A stretch of 64,000 nucleotides of DNA, taken from assembly GCF_015277775.1 (NCBI RefSeq), contig NZ_CP063849.1, positions 4,402,001 to 4,466,000 of the forward strand, given 5' to 3'. The DNA comes from Paludibaculum fermentans (lineage in GTDB: Bacteria > Acidobacteriota > Terriglobia > Bryobacterales > Bryobacteraceae). Positions 45,590-54,118 of the stretch are shown here, in pieces. A model generated the notes under the pieces. It saw nothing but the letters and a program-made list of their open reading frames with translations. It had not been told where the DNA came from and made no database searches. Within the stretch, counting starts at the first letter, position 1. Every line of letters begins with the position of its first letter. The position numbers and the translations under genes were made by a program.

Positions 45590-46342
45590 GTGAATCAGAC
45601 GCAAAACTCCATTGATATGCTATTCAGAAGAGGGATGCAAGTCCTGGGCGATTATCCTACCGAATCCACCGAGCAGATCTTTGCCCGCGTGTACTCCGAC
45701 ATAGCACGCGGAAAGTCCGTGGGTGCAGTGGTTTGCATCGTCCGGCCCTACGTCAACACAATGGGTAAAATCCATTTGAAGGGCGATGATCTGGAAGTGC
45801 GCCTCAGCGAGCTCATTGCGGGCGCGCCCGGCACCGTGCGCGAAGCTTTGGCCTGGATCCTGATCTCCAAACTCTTCCGCCGCCAGGTCCCCCAGCACTG
45901 GCTGCTCCACTACCGCCGCTACATGAACCGCCGCGAGGTCCGGCGGACCCACCAGGTGGTCCGGCAGTTGCGTGGCCGCAAGTACGTCTCCGGGCCAAGC
46001 GGCGATCACCACGACCTGGATCCGCTTTTCGATGCGATAAATCTGAAATACTTCGGCGGCTTGATGCAAAAACCCCAACTGGGTTGGAGTCGTAAACCCT
46101 CCCGCTGGCTGCTGGGTCACTTCGATTCAGTGCACAACGCCATCATCATCAGCCGTATCCTCGACCAGGAGAATATCCCTAGTCTCGCGGTGGAGTACGT
46201 GCTCTATCACGAGATGCTGCACCTGAAGCATCCCGTGGAACACAAGGGCTCCCGGCGGTGTGTCCATTCACGAGAGTTCCATCTGGACGAGAAGCTGTTC
46301 GACGGGCTGAAGGAAGCGAAAGCAATCTTAAAGCATCTCTGA
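45590..46342 (+). CDS. SprT-like zinc metalloprotein
   Basis: The C-terminal half contains YVLYHEMLHLKHPV, a HExxH zinc motif as in SprT/Spartan-type or M48-like peptidases, with a third His in SREFHLDEKLF. The N-terminal 100 residues are basic and may bind nucleic acid. At 250 residues it is longer than E. coli SprT (165). The start is unsure: GTG 45590 is used, ATG at 45617 or 45635 would shorten it. Possible role in processing DNA-protein crosslinks, but this is inference. Confidence 0.7.
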   Translation: MNQTQNSIDMLFRRGMQVLGDYPTESTEQIFARVYSDIARGKSVGAVVCIVRPYVNTMGKIHLKGDDLEVRLSELIAGAPGTVREALAWILISKLFRRQVPQHWLLHYRRYMNRREVRRTHQVVRQLRGRKYVSGPSGDHHDLDPLFDAINLKYFGGLMQKPQLGWSRKPSRWLLGHFDSVHNAIIISRILDQENIPSLAVEYVLYHEMLHLKHPVEHKGSRRCVHSREFHLDEKLFDGLKEAKAILKHL

Positions 46343-46589
46343 CGGTCGCTCGCTGACCCGCCTGCTCGTGGATACAAACCCAATGCGCAGCCCGGAATAT
46401 CGGCCGCCAATCTTCCGATATAAGAGAATTTGTGAGCCGAAAAACCTGAAGAATTTCCTAAGGTCCCCGACTGCGGGCGGCTCAGGATTGACTCAATTGA
46501 GTAGCGAAAATTTGGACAACTGCGCCGCATGCCCCGGCCCAACGGCAGCAACGGCAGCAACGGCTAACCGTAGCATCCACCACGGGTTG

Positions 46590-47114
46590 CTAGGCTGCGG
46601 TAGGTGCAAACATTGGTTCCGGAACGAACAGCTTGGCCGCACCCTGGAAGGTCTGGACCAGCTTGGCCGGATCCACTTCGCAGATACCGAACTGGTACAA
46701 AGCGAGTTCGGCCCGCACCATCCACCACGAGCGGAGGAATTCCAGCCGCAGCCGGAAAAGCTGGTCCTGCAGGCCCGGCGTGTGGTGGCCAGAGATCAGT
46801 AACGCTTGTCCTACCGAGTGCAGCCGGTCAAAGTCCTGCCGCATGCCCAGGAGATAGGCGGAGAAAATGGCAATCCGGCGGGAGCGAAGCCGTTTCTCCA
46901 GGCCAGGCCGGTAGCCGGCCAGTGTCTGGACAAACTCGAAATCTTCCTTCGCCAACAACCGTGTCAGGGGGGCGTACCGGTCCGGCGAAAACTCCTGCCA
47001 CCACTGCTCACTGACACCTTCGCCAGAGCGCGAGACCGAGATGCGCCTGTAGATCCACCCGAGGACAAGGATGAATGCGGCAGAGCTCAGAATGGTGATG
47101 ACGAACGGTGACAT
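46590..47114 (-). CDS. Hypothetical protein with N-terminal membrane anchor
   Basis: Not recognised. The 174-residue product has one N-terminal membrane helix (FVITILSSAAFILVLGWIY) and a cytoplasmic-looking helical domain rich in Arg, Leu and Phe (QTLAGYRPGLEKRLRSRR, LFRLRLEFLRSWWMVRAE). A preceding 247-base gap (46343-46589) holds a nine-base tandem repeat near 46541-46566 but no gene. It opens an accessory block of poorly known genes reaching 49732. Confidence 0.6.
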   Translation of the reverse strand: MSPFVITILSSAAFILVLGWIYRRISVSRSGEGVSEQWWQEFSPDRYAPLTRLLAKEDFEFVQTLAGYRPGLEKRLRSRRIAIFSAYLLGMRQDFDRLHSVGQALLISGHHTPGLQDQLFRLRLEFLRSWWMVRAELALYQFGICEVDPAKLVQTFQGAAKLFVPEPMFAPTAA

Positions 47115-47209
47115 GGCTTCTCCAGCTCTATACGATTCGCACTATCGTACTCCCGATCCACTCCAAGGGCAATAAAAATGTTCCACTATTAAGAAAGTTT
47201 TTCCACGAA

Positions 47210-47995
47210 TCAGGCGGATTTCCTGACGCTGAGAATTGCCCGATTCATCGACTCCAACCGCTGTAATACCTGCACTTGATGTGCACTGCTCACCGCAAAT
47301 ACCACCCCCGTCGACTTCTCCTCCCATTCGCGCCGGAAGAGGAATACCCAGCAGCCCAGGCAGGCCGTGTCGATGCCCATGCGCAAGGTGCTGCCCAGGC
47401 GGGCGCCCATTCCGCCCGGCGATTTCCGCCCCATGTAGATTCCGACGGAACTGGCGGCGAAGAAAACAGAAAACACGAAAATGTAGTGCAACAGGTTCTT
47501 CCGCAGCGGCCCCGGATACCAGAAGAGGAACAGGCCCAGCGCCGCCAGAAAACCCAGCAGCATGACATAAAGCGCGCTCTCACCCGCCAGGTACAGGCTC
47601 AGGATCTTCTGGGGGCTGGATTGCACACCGAACTCGGTCACGTGGATCCACAGCGATGCGGTAATGCTCACCGCGAATACGGCCACCACAAAACCGCGCC
47701 CTAGAAAGGAAATGCCCTGATAGGCCTCGAACACCTGGCCGTATATCTCCAGCGCCACGAAGAGGTAAGCCAGCAGCAGCAAAGGCTGGGAAAGCAGGTA
47801 CACATACGCGTAAGGCAGTGAGTTCACCTTCAGGGGTAGCAATACCAGCGTGCGCGCCGTCGCCAGGATCATCGCAATGCACAGGGCCTTGTACCGCGGA
47901 GCCAACCCAATGGCGAAAAGCTTCCATAGCAGGACGACCTTCAGGATCAGATTCGCGTACCAGAAAAATTGCTCAATCGGGAGGATTTTCACCAT
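47210..47995 (-). CDS. Hypothetical multi-pass membrane protein (about seven helices)
   Basis: Not recognised. The 261-residue product shows about seven hydrophobic segments, e.g. FFWYANLILKVVLLWKLF, YVYLLSQPLLLLAYLFVAL and LLHYIFVFSVFFAASSV, with a charged C-terminal tail of some 50 residues. The layout recalls seven-helix sensory proteins without an attached signalling domain, but no motif proves it. It follows the small secreted-peptide gene on the same strand by 156 bases and precedes the anchored protein by 95 bases. Confidence 0.6.
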   Translation of the reverse strand: MVKILPIEQFFWYANLILKVVLLWKLFAIGLAPRYKALCIAMILATARTLVLLPLKVNSLPYAYVYLLSQPLLLLAYLFVALEIYGQVFEAYQGISFLGRGFVVAVFAVSITASLWIHVTEFGVQSSPQKILSLYLAGESALYVMLLGFLAALGLFLFWYPGPLRKNLLHYIFVFSVFFAASSVGIYMGRKSPGGMGARLGSTLRMGIDTACLGCWVFLFRREWEEKSTGVVFAVSSAHQVQVLQRLESMNRAILSVRKSA

Positions 47996-48151
47996 TCAAT
48001 ACGTCACCTGGATCCGGCATCCTACGCAGTCCAGAATATCAAATGCCTTGGCCAGGGATGACGTAGACCCTACTGTTGGCACGGCCCAGGCCGTGCATGG
48101 ATCTGGCTCCGGGCGGAACCCCGTTTCCGGCCGCCCCGCCCGGACACCGAA

Positions 48152-48310
48152 CTAGAGCGGGTTCACCGCGGACGCTGCGGCACTCGACGTGACTTCAGGC
48201 CCAATTGGGCACGACGGGAAGCAACCGGGCATAGGGTCGCTCCGGAGGTCGGAATTGGCGGTACCCACCACCGGCAGAAGCAAGAAAACAAGGAGAAGAA
48301 GGCGTTTCAT
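48152..48310 (-). CDS. Small predicted secreted peptide (52 residues)
   Basis: An ATG at 48310 opens a 52-codon frame closed by TAG. The N-terminus MKRLLLLVFLLLPVVGTANS is a textbook signal peptide (two positive charges, Leu-rich core, small residues before the cleavage site). The mature part of about 33 residues has two Cys in PGCFPSCPIG and an Ala/Ser-rich end. The ribosome-binding site is weak (AAGAG). The ORF is short, so chance is possible, but a random frame rarely makes so regular a signal. It precedes the seven-helix protein gene on the same strand. Confidence 0.5.
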   Translation of the reverse strand: MKRLLLLVFLLLPVVGTANSDLRSDPMPGCFPSCPIGPEVTSSAAASAVNPL

Positions 48311-48472
48311 CTGGGGTCTCTTTGGGTGGAAAAGTGTTTCCGAACAAAGCGTACCCAGGGTTTGGCGCGATCTTGATCTTTTGGTTTACATTTTCGGAAA
48401 TCGGAACAGGCTGCCGTTTCACCGCAGCCGGCACGTCAGGCGCGCCGGCGCGCAGTTCCTCTGAAATATCGA

Positions 48473-48500
48473 TTGACGACAGGATATGGATTCTGAATAA
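48473..48500 (+). promoter_or_regulatory. Sigma-70-type promoter for the 149-residue protein gene
   Basis: TTGACG at 48473-48478, 16-base spacer, GAATAA at 48495-48500. Transcription from about 48507 excludes upstream ATGs and supports the start at 48541. Confidence 0.5.
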
Positions 48501-48540
48501 GATGGAGTTCGAGAGAGGTGGCTTGACCAGCGAAGGCAGG

Positions 48541-48990
48541 ATGGAAACCGGACGGCGGCCCGCCGAGGACCTGTGGCGCAGGACGCTGTCACAGCTACCG
48601 ACAATTTACGGCCGGCTGGTCTACCTGTCGACCCTGCGCAATTCAGACAGCGGCCGCTATGAACACCACGGCCTCAGTGTCTTGTTCGGGGAGGATCAGG
48701 CCGATCAGGCCATGCGCGAAAGCCATTTGGCTAGTTTTCGTGAATGGCTGAAATTGAATCTCGAACAGCAGAAAGCCGACCTGGATCTGTACCTGTGCGG
48801 CCTGCCCACCGATCGCCGGACCCTCGTCGAAAGCTGGTCCCGCCTCGCGCCTTACCGCAATCTCTCGCCCGCTGCAGCCTCAGATCCGGAAAGAATGTTG
48901 TTTCTCGAAGACCTCGAGATTCTTCTCGAAACCCTCAGGAACGAGTACGCCTCGGCGGCCCGGCGTCCAGACGATTCGCGACGCCAGTAA
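48541..48990 (+). CDS. Hypothetical 149-residue protein
   Basis: Not recognised. Predicted soluble and helical, with LPTIYGRLVYLSTLRNSDSGRY near the start, then FGEDQADQAMRESHLASFREWLKLNLEQQ and a stretch LYLCGLPTDRRTLVESW. Start ATG 48541 is preceded by GAAGGCAGG and lies downstream of a good promoter, whereas an in-frame ATG at 48502 lies at the promoter itself. It is divergent from the small-peptide gene and its last 56 bases overlap the convergent XRE regulator gene, so the two may affect each other's expression. Confidence 0.6.
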   Translation: METGRRPAEDLWRRTLSQLPTIYGRLVYLSTLRNSDSGRYEHHGLSVLFGEDQADQAMRESHLASFREWLKLNLEQQKADLDLYLCGLPTDRRTLVESWSRLAPYRNLSPAAASDPERMLFLEDLEILLETLRNEYASAARRPDDSRRQ

Positions 48991-49732
48991 CCTGGCCGAT
49001 CACATCCACCTCGGACGGGTACTGAAACACAACAGGTGCGCACCCTGATGCAGGATGGGGCTGCACAATCAGCGTATCTTCCACCAGGCTGCACCACCCG
49101 CACATCCACCCATCCCGATGCTCCAGGAAATAAACCGGACGGTCGACCATGCCCGCCCAGGGTCCGGCGGCGATCTTCTTCCGGCTTTCATCCAGCAGCA
49201 GCAGGCTGCCTGGCAGCAGCATCGGATACATGAACCAGTCGTCCGTCCCGACATAGGCGTACCGGTGGCCCTTCAAATCCAGGCCCGCCACCAGCATCAG
49301 GGGCAGGACACCCCAGCTTTGGATGAACCTCGTCAGGAACGTGGTTTTCGACAGATCCAGACCCGGGTCCAGCGACAACGGAACCTGGATATCACCCGAC
49401 TGCATCGATCCGAATTTCTCGCGCCCCAGGCCGATCAGATGCGACTTCTCCGGACTCAACGCCGCGGCATCCGTCACTAACTGGCTCACTTCCACGCCAT
49501 ACCAGCGCACCACTTCCGCCAGATCCAGCCGGTAAATCGCGCACAGCGAGTAGAGCTTGAAGATGCTTGGCACTACACCGCGGTTCTCGATATCGGAGAG
49601 CCGGCTTAGCAGGATACTGAATTCGCTGTTCTTCCGGCGGTCGGCAATCTGCTGGCTGAACTCCTCGACGTCCCGGTAGCGTAGCCCCAGACGCTCCCGC
49701 GCACGCTTTAGCTTTTGACCTGGGTCGTCCAT
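48935..49732 (-). CDS. XRE-family regulator with S24-like C-terminal domain lacking the catalytic residues
   Basis: The 265-residue product has a helix-turn-helix of XRE type at about 7-75 (QKLKRARERLGLRYRDVEEF ... RLSDIENRG). Residues 155-250 resemble the LexA/CI S24 fold (YAYVGTDDWFMYPMLLPGSLLLLDES ends the nucleophile region), but the usual D-S-M motif reads D-D-W-F-M and no catalytic Lys is visible, so self-cleavage is unlikely. It may sense a ligand. An inverted repeat of nine-base arms lies upstream (49778-49820). Its 3' end overlaps the opposing 149-residue gene by 56 bases. Confidence 0.75.
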   Translation of the reverse strand: MDDPGQKLKRARERLGLRYRDVEEFSQQIADRRKNSEFSILLSRLSDIENRGVVPSIFKLYSLCAIYRLDLAEVVRWYGVEVSQLVTDAAALSPEKSHLIGLGREKFGSMQSGDIQVPLSLDPGLDLSKTTFLTRFIQSWGVLPLMLVAGLDLKGHRYAYVGTDDWFMYPMLLPGSLLLLDESRKKIAAGPWAGMVDRPVYFLEHRDGWMCGWCSLVEDTLIVQPHPASGCAPVVFQYPSEVDVIGQVTGVANRLDAGPPRRTRS

Positions 49733-49777
49733 GTTAGGTTCGGGGGCGCCTTGAGACTCTCTTCAGACCGCTCGGGG

Positions 49778-49820
49778 ATGTTACTGTAGACAAGGTCAAC
49801 TACTTTTCTTGCAGTAACAT
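49778..49820. promoter_or_regulatory. Inverted repeat, candidate operator of the XRE regulator
   Basis: ATGTTACTG (49778-49786) and CAGTAACAT (49812-49820) are perfect complements, centres 34 bases apart, about three helical turns. It lies 46-88 bases upstream of the XRE start and 137-179 bases upstream of pheA. Confidence 0.5.
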
Positions 49821-49956
49821 ACTGAGAGGGGACCGGCTTCGTCTGCAGATGTCTTATTCGATTCTGTTCTGAATTCGGAACAGTTGCAAGCTGCATCAAT
49901 GAAATTCGCCACCGCCAGACGCTTCTGTAGTACTCTTTCTCTCATCCCTGACTTCT

Positions 49957-50808
49957 ATGCCTCCTAAAACTAAACCGTTTCAGGCTGCGTTCCAAGGCGA
50001 ACTCGGCGCTTTCAGCCAGGAGGCCGCTATGCGGCTGCTCGGCCCCGAAGTCCATGTCCAGCCTTGCCAGCGCTTCGAGGAAGTCTTTCAGTCTCTACGA
50101 GATGGGAAAGTCGATGCCGCCGTCATCCCCATCGAGAACACACTCCACGGGTCCGTTCACGAGAACTACGACCACCTTTTGCACTTCGATCATAAGATCG
50201 TCGCCGAGACCAGCGTCCGCATTGTTCACAACCTGATCGCGCCGCCCGGCGTCCGATTCAAAGATATTCGACGCACTTTCTCGCACCCGGTCGCCCTGAA
50301 CCAGTGCCTCCATTTCCTCGCCGCCAACCCCCAGGTGGAGCGCGTCCCCTTCTACGACACCGCCGGTAGCGTCAAAATGGTCATGGAAGACGGCCTCAAA
50401 GACGCCGCCGCCATTGCCTCCGCTGTCTCGGCCACTATCTATGGAGCCCATATCCTCAAGCGCTCCATCGAGGACGACCGCCAGAACTTCACTCGCTTTT
50501 TCCTGCTGCGCCGTTCCGATCAACCCGAACTCAAGCTGGAGGAGCCCGCGAAGAAGGGCTGGAAAACTTCGCTCGTGTTTTCCACCAGGAATCAGCCCGG
50601 CTCTCTCTTCAAGGCGTTGAGCGCCTTTGCCCTCCGCGATTTATCCCTGACCAAGATCGAATCGCGGCCCCTGCGCGGCAAACCCTGGGAATATCTCTTC
50701 TATGTCGATTTCCTCGGTAGCGTCGAGGAAGAGCGCGTCAAGAAAGCCCTCGGCCATTTGCAGGAATTGGCCGACCTGCTCCGCGTCCTCGGCTGCTATC
50801 GCGCCTAA
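49957..50808 (+). CDS. pheA: Prephenate dehydratase
   Basis: Makes phenylpyruvate for phenylalanine synthesis. The 283-residue product has a periplasmic-binding-like catalytic domain (AFQGELGAFSQEAAMRLL, VIPIENTLHGSVHENYDHL) and a C-terminal ACT regulatory domain with PGSLFKALSAFALRDLSLTK and IESRPLRGKPWEYLFYVDF, where ESRP is the Phe-binding motif. There is no chorismate-mutase domain. The message is probably single-gene, ended by the hairpins at 50805-50873. Confidence 0.95.
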   Translation: MPPKTKPFQAAFQGELGAFSQEAAMRLLGPEVHVQPCQRFEEVFQSLRDGKVDAAVIPIENTLHGSVHENYDHLLHFDHKIVAETSVRIVHNLIAPPGVRFKDIRRTFSHPVALNQCLHFLAANPQVERVPFYDTAGSVKMVMEDGLKDAAAIASAVSATIYGAHILKRSIEDDRQNFTRFFLLRRSDQPELKLEEPAKKGWKTSLVFSTRNQPGSLFKALSAFALRDLSLTKIESRPLRGKPWEYLFYVDFLGSVEEERVKKALGHLQELADLLRVLGCYRA

Positions 50809-50826
50809 ACGACAACTGTTGTTTAG
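50805..50826 (+). other. Hairpin overlapping the pheA stop codon
   Basis: CTAAAC and GTTTAG arms, with the TAA stop inside the left arm, enclose a ten-base loop. It is almost a copy of the stronger hairpin 39 bases downstream, pointing to a local duplication. Confidence 0.45.
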
Positions 50827-50843
50827 TGTACCGGTCCGCCAAT

Positions 50844-50873
50844 AGCCCTAAACGACAAGTGTTGTTTAGGGCT
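50844..50873. terminator. Perfect ten-base hairpin between convergent pheA and dnaE2
   Basis: AGCCCTAAAC and GTTTAGGGCT pair exactly around the ten-base loop GACAAGTGTT. The right arm overlaps the last bases of the dnaE2 stop. No T-run, so action as a terminator is presumed from position. Confidence 0.55.
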
Positions 50874-53800
50874 AGGAACCGTTCGGCCGGCGGCCTGGAA
50901 CACCGGCCACAATCCGGGCCTGCACCGTCTCAGGCCGCAGCACCCGTTGACCGTTGAGCGCAAAGCCTTTACGGTTGTCGAACGGGTCCATCGTGGCCTC
51001 CACCGCCACCACCGGTTGCACCGTCAAATGACCGTAATTGCGGTACACCTGGGCAAACAGCGAAACCTCCACAAAACCCGTCCAATCCGCCAGCGTCAGG
51101 AACTTCATGGTGCCGTTCTCCGTCGGATGATGGCGGTCCGCCACCACCAGGCCGGCCGCCCGCACTTCTTTCCCGTACAGGCTATGCTGGTGCGCCGCCA
51201 GTTCGGAAGACGACTGGAACCGGTCCCAGTTCAGCCCCGGCGCGAAGTAGTCCAGCGGATGAATGCTCACCGGGAACCCCAAAGTCTCGTGCTCCCAACG
51301 CGCCCGCGACTCCGGCGTGGCGTCAAACGACTCCGGTAGGTCCGGCTCGATCATCGGCTTCCGCTCCACCTGGGACGACGCCTCCAAACGCTGTAACCGC
51401 CAGAAAATACGGCCCCGCGGCTCCTGAAAGACGTCCAGCGCCCCGGCCTTCAACAGCGACAGCCACTCAGCCCGGCTCGGTTTCACCGCCCGGAAGAAGT
51501 CGCCGATGTCCTCGAACGGCCGCCGCCCGGTAATCCGGTCCAGCGCCGCCGAACCCAAACCGCGCACCTGGTCGATGGGCAGCCGGATCGTGTTGTCCTT
51601 CACCAGAAACCGATGCGGGTCAGAGACATGCAGGTCGGGCAGCAGGAACTTCGCGCCGTTGCGCAGCGCCTCCATCACGTACAGCAGCGGCGAATAGAAG
51701 CCGCGCCGCGACGACAGCACAGCCGCCAGAAACTCTACCGGATAGCGCGTCTTCAGCCAGGCGCCTGTAAACGCCTCCACCGCATACGCCGCCGAATGGG
51801 CTTTATTGAACATGTAGCCGGCGAAATCGTGCAGCAGCTCCCAGACCCGCTCGGTCTCCTCGGCCGTGCGGCCCAATGCCTGGGCGGCCTCGCGGAACTC
51901 GCGGCCCAGCGACTCGATGCGCTCGCGGTCTTTGTTCTTCACCAGGGCTCGGCGCAACAGGTCGGCCCGGCCCCACGGCATGCCGGCAAAGCCGTTTGCT
52001 ACCAATAGGATATGCTCCTCGAACGCCATCAGTCCGTAGGTGTCGTGCAGCAGATTCTCGAGCGACGGATGGGCATAGGTCACCGGCTCCAGCCCCTGGT
52101 GCCGGCGCGCATAAGCCCTTTTCTTCCCTTCGTTTGCAGCGCCGGGCCGGATGATCGATTCCACCGCCGTCAGGCAGTCGATGTCGCGGCAGTTGGTCAT
52201 CACCAGCAGGTTCGTCATGGCCGGAGACTCTATGTGGAAGACACCACGGGCTTTACCGGTAGCGATGGCCTCCCAGGTCTCGCCGTCCGTCCAGTCGAGC
52301 CGCTCCAGATCCGGCTTGGGCTGACCGTTCTCCTCCAGATTCACGAGCGTGTCGTGCAGCACGGTCAGCCCAGCCTGCCCCAGTAGGTCCAGTTTCAAAA
52401 GCCCTAATTCCTCAACGTCATCCATGGCATAGTGCGTGGTCATCAGGCCCTTGGCCGATTCAAACAGGGGGATGCGCTCAGTGATGCGGTCGCCGCTGAT
52501 CACCAGGCCGCACGGGTGCATCGAGAAGTGGCGGGGGATGCCATCGAAGCTGCCGGCCATGGCCAGTACGGTCTTGTACGGTTCCTGGTCGAGGGGCAGG
52601 TCGCGGCACTCGGGTGTCTGGCGGGCGGCCTCGGCCGTGTCGCCGCTATGCCAGGGCAGATGCGCGGTAAAACGGCGCACTTCGCGCTCCGGAATACCGT
52701 AAACTTTGGCGATATCGGCCACGGCGGAGCGGCCCTGGAACGTATGGACCGCCCCGATCATGGCGACATGCTCGCGCCCATATCGTTCAAAGACATACTG
52801 GATCACTTCGTCTCGCCGGTCCCAGGGCAGGTCCAGATCGATATCGGCCAGCTTGGCGAACTGCATCCGCTCGCGGTTCAGGAACCGTTCAAAGCAAAGG
52901 CCGAAGCGGAACGGGCAGACATTCGAGATGCCCAGCAGGTAGCAGACGAGGCTGCCGGCCGCGCTGCCGCGCGCCAGGGTGGCGATGTTCTTCGTGGCGC
53001 ACCACTCGACAATGTCGGCAAAGACAAGAAAATACTCGGCATAGCCAACCTCTTCGATGATCGCCATCTCGCGCTGCAGCCGCTCGTGGACCTTCGCCTC
53101 CGGCTCGGCTCCATAGCGCCGCAGCAGCCCCTGCTCCAGCTTCGACCGCAACAGCGCCACCGGCTGGTCGCACGGGAATTTGGGGAAACGGATGTCGCCC
53201 AGCTCGAAGTCGAAACGGCAGCGTTCGGCGATACGCACTGTGTTTTCAATTGCTTGCGGCAGGGCTCCGAAAAACCGGGTGATGTCCTCCTCGGTATGCC
53301 AGTGGTGGCGGCCGGGCGGCAGTTTCTCGGCATGCCGTTGATTCAAAAGCGTCAGCGTGCGCATGCTCTGCAGGATGTCGTAGCGCAGCCGCTCGTCCGG
53401 ATTGGCGTAATGCACGTCGACCGAGGTCGTCAGGGCAATGCGATTCTTGCGGGACAGATCAGAGAACAGGCGTGCGATGCGCAGGTCGTCTTCGTTGTGC
53501 GGCGAGATCTCCAGGGCCAGGTTCCGTCCATAGATATCAAGCAGTTGCCGCAGCGACGGCTCCACCGGCCGGTTCCCTCGCAACGCCTGGGCCGGCGCGC
53601 TGCGCGGGCCTGCCAGGCAGATGAGCCCTTCCTGAAACTGGCCCAGTGTCTCCGGATTCACCCCGGCCGTCAGCAACTGGCACAGGTTGGAGTAACCGCG
53701 CTGGTTCTCCACCAGCAGCACCAGTGCGGACTTGTCAGGCAAGGTCACTTCGCTGCCGATCACTGCGTGCAGGCCTAAGGCCCGTGCTTTCTTATAAAAC

Positions 53801-53946
53801 AGGACGGCACCGGCCACCGTATCGCGGTCTGTGATCGCCACGGCGCTCATGCCGGACGCGTGCGCCGCTTCGGCAATCAGCTCGGGCGGCAGCGTCGAAT
53901 CGAGCATCGAGTAGAAGCTATGGCAGTGCAGCGCAGCGTATGGCAT
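50872..53946 (-). CDS. dnaE2: Error-prone DNA polymerase DnaE2 (ImuC)
   Basis: C-family DNA polymerase used in SOS-induced mutagenesis. The 1024-residue product starts with a PHP domain (ALHCHSFYSMLDSTLPPEL, AITDRDTVAGAV), has the palm catalytic acids in ADIDLDLPWDRRDEVIQY, and an OB-fold near the end. Length and the PHP sequence fit DnaE2 rather than DnaE1. imuA and imuB, its usual partners, are not adjacent. The start is ATG 53946; an in-frame ATG at 53967 falls inside the SOS-like palindrome. A near-perfect LexA-type box lies at 53954-53977. Confidence 0.93.
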   Translation of the reverse strand: MPYAALHCHSFYSMLDSTLPPELIAEAAHASGMSAVAITDRDTVAGAVLFYKKARALGLHAVIGSEVTLPDKSALVLLVENQRGYSNLCQLLTAGVNPETLGQFQEGLICLAGPRSAPAQALRGNRPVEPSLRQLLDIYGRNLALEISPHNEDDLRIARLFSDLSRKNRIALTTSVDVHYANPDERLRYDILQSMRTLTLLNQRHAEKLPPGRHHWHTEEDITRFFGALPQAIENTVRIAERCRFDFELGDIRFPKFPCDQPVALLRSKLEQGLLRRYGAEPEAKVHERLQREMAIIEEVGYAEYFLVFADIVEWCATKNIATLARGSAAGSLVCYLLGISNVCPFRFGLCFERFLNRERMQFAKLADIDLDLPWDRRDEVIQYVFERYGREHVAMIGAVHTFQGRSAVADIAKVYGIPEREVRRFTAHLPWHSGDTAEAARQTPECRDLPLDQEPYKTVLAMAGSFDGIPRHFSMHPCGLVISGDRITERIPLFESAKGLMTTHYAMDDVEELGLLKLDLLGQAGLTVLHDTLVNLEENGQPKPDLERLDWTDGETWEAIATGKARGVFHIESPAMTNLLVMTNCRDIDCLTAVESIIRPGAANEGKKRAYARRHQGLEPVTYAHPSLENLLHDTYGLMAFEEHILLVANGFAGMPWGRADLLRRALVKNKDRERIESLGREFREAAQALGRTAEETERVWELLHDFAGYMFNKAHSAAYAVEAFTGAWLKTRYPVEFLAAVLSSRRGFYSPLLYVMEALRNGAKFLLPDLHVSDPHRFLVKDNTIRLPIDQVRGLGSAALDRITGRRPFEDIGDFFRAVKPSRAEWLSLLKAGALDVFQEPRGRIFWRLQRLEASSQVERKPMIEPDLPESFDATPESRARWEHETLGFPVSIHPLDYFAPGLNWDRFQSSSELAAHQHSLYGKEVRAAGLVVADRHHPTENGTMKFLTLADWTGFVEVSLFAQVYRNYGHLTVQPVVAVEATMDPFDNRKGFALNGQRVLRPETVQARIVAGVPGRRPNGS

Positions 53947-53953
53947 GGCTCTG

Positions 53954-53977
53954 TATAGTGTAAACATTTACAGTATA
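53954..53977. promoter_or_regulatory. LexA/SOS-type operator upstream of dnaE2
   Basis: Eleven-base arms, 10 of 11 matching, around a two-base centre. On the dnaE2 strand the core reads CTGT-N8-ACAC, one base from the CTGT-N8-ACAG consensus of E. coli type. It ends eight bases before the ATG. Confidence 0.7.
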
Positions 53978-54118
53978 CCGTCTACTTCCAGGAGGCGAAC
54001 ATAAATCGAATATCAGAGTAGTCCTAGGCAGTACCCCAACAGGCTGGGCGGGCTAGGCGAAGGCCGGAAAACGACCAGGATGTCCGGGCTGTGACATAAT
54101 TACGACTTCGAGGTCTTT

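Noticed and set aside
46541-46566. Nine-base tandem repeat AACGGCAGC
   Set aside because: About two and a half copies only; too short to be called a functional repeat.
48195-48434. 79-codon minus-strand frame overlapping the small peptide gene
   Set aside because: Pro-rich product with no signal; the 52-codon frame with a real signal peptide is preferred.
53947-53967. dnaE2 start at the upstream ATG (53967)
   Set aside because: It lies in the SOS-type palindrome and adds seven residues not expected before the PHP domain.
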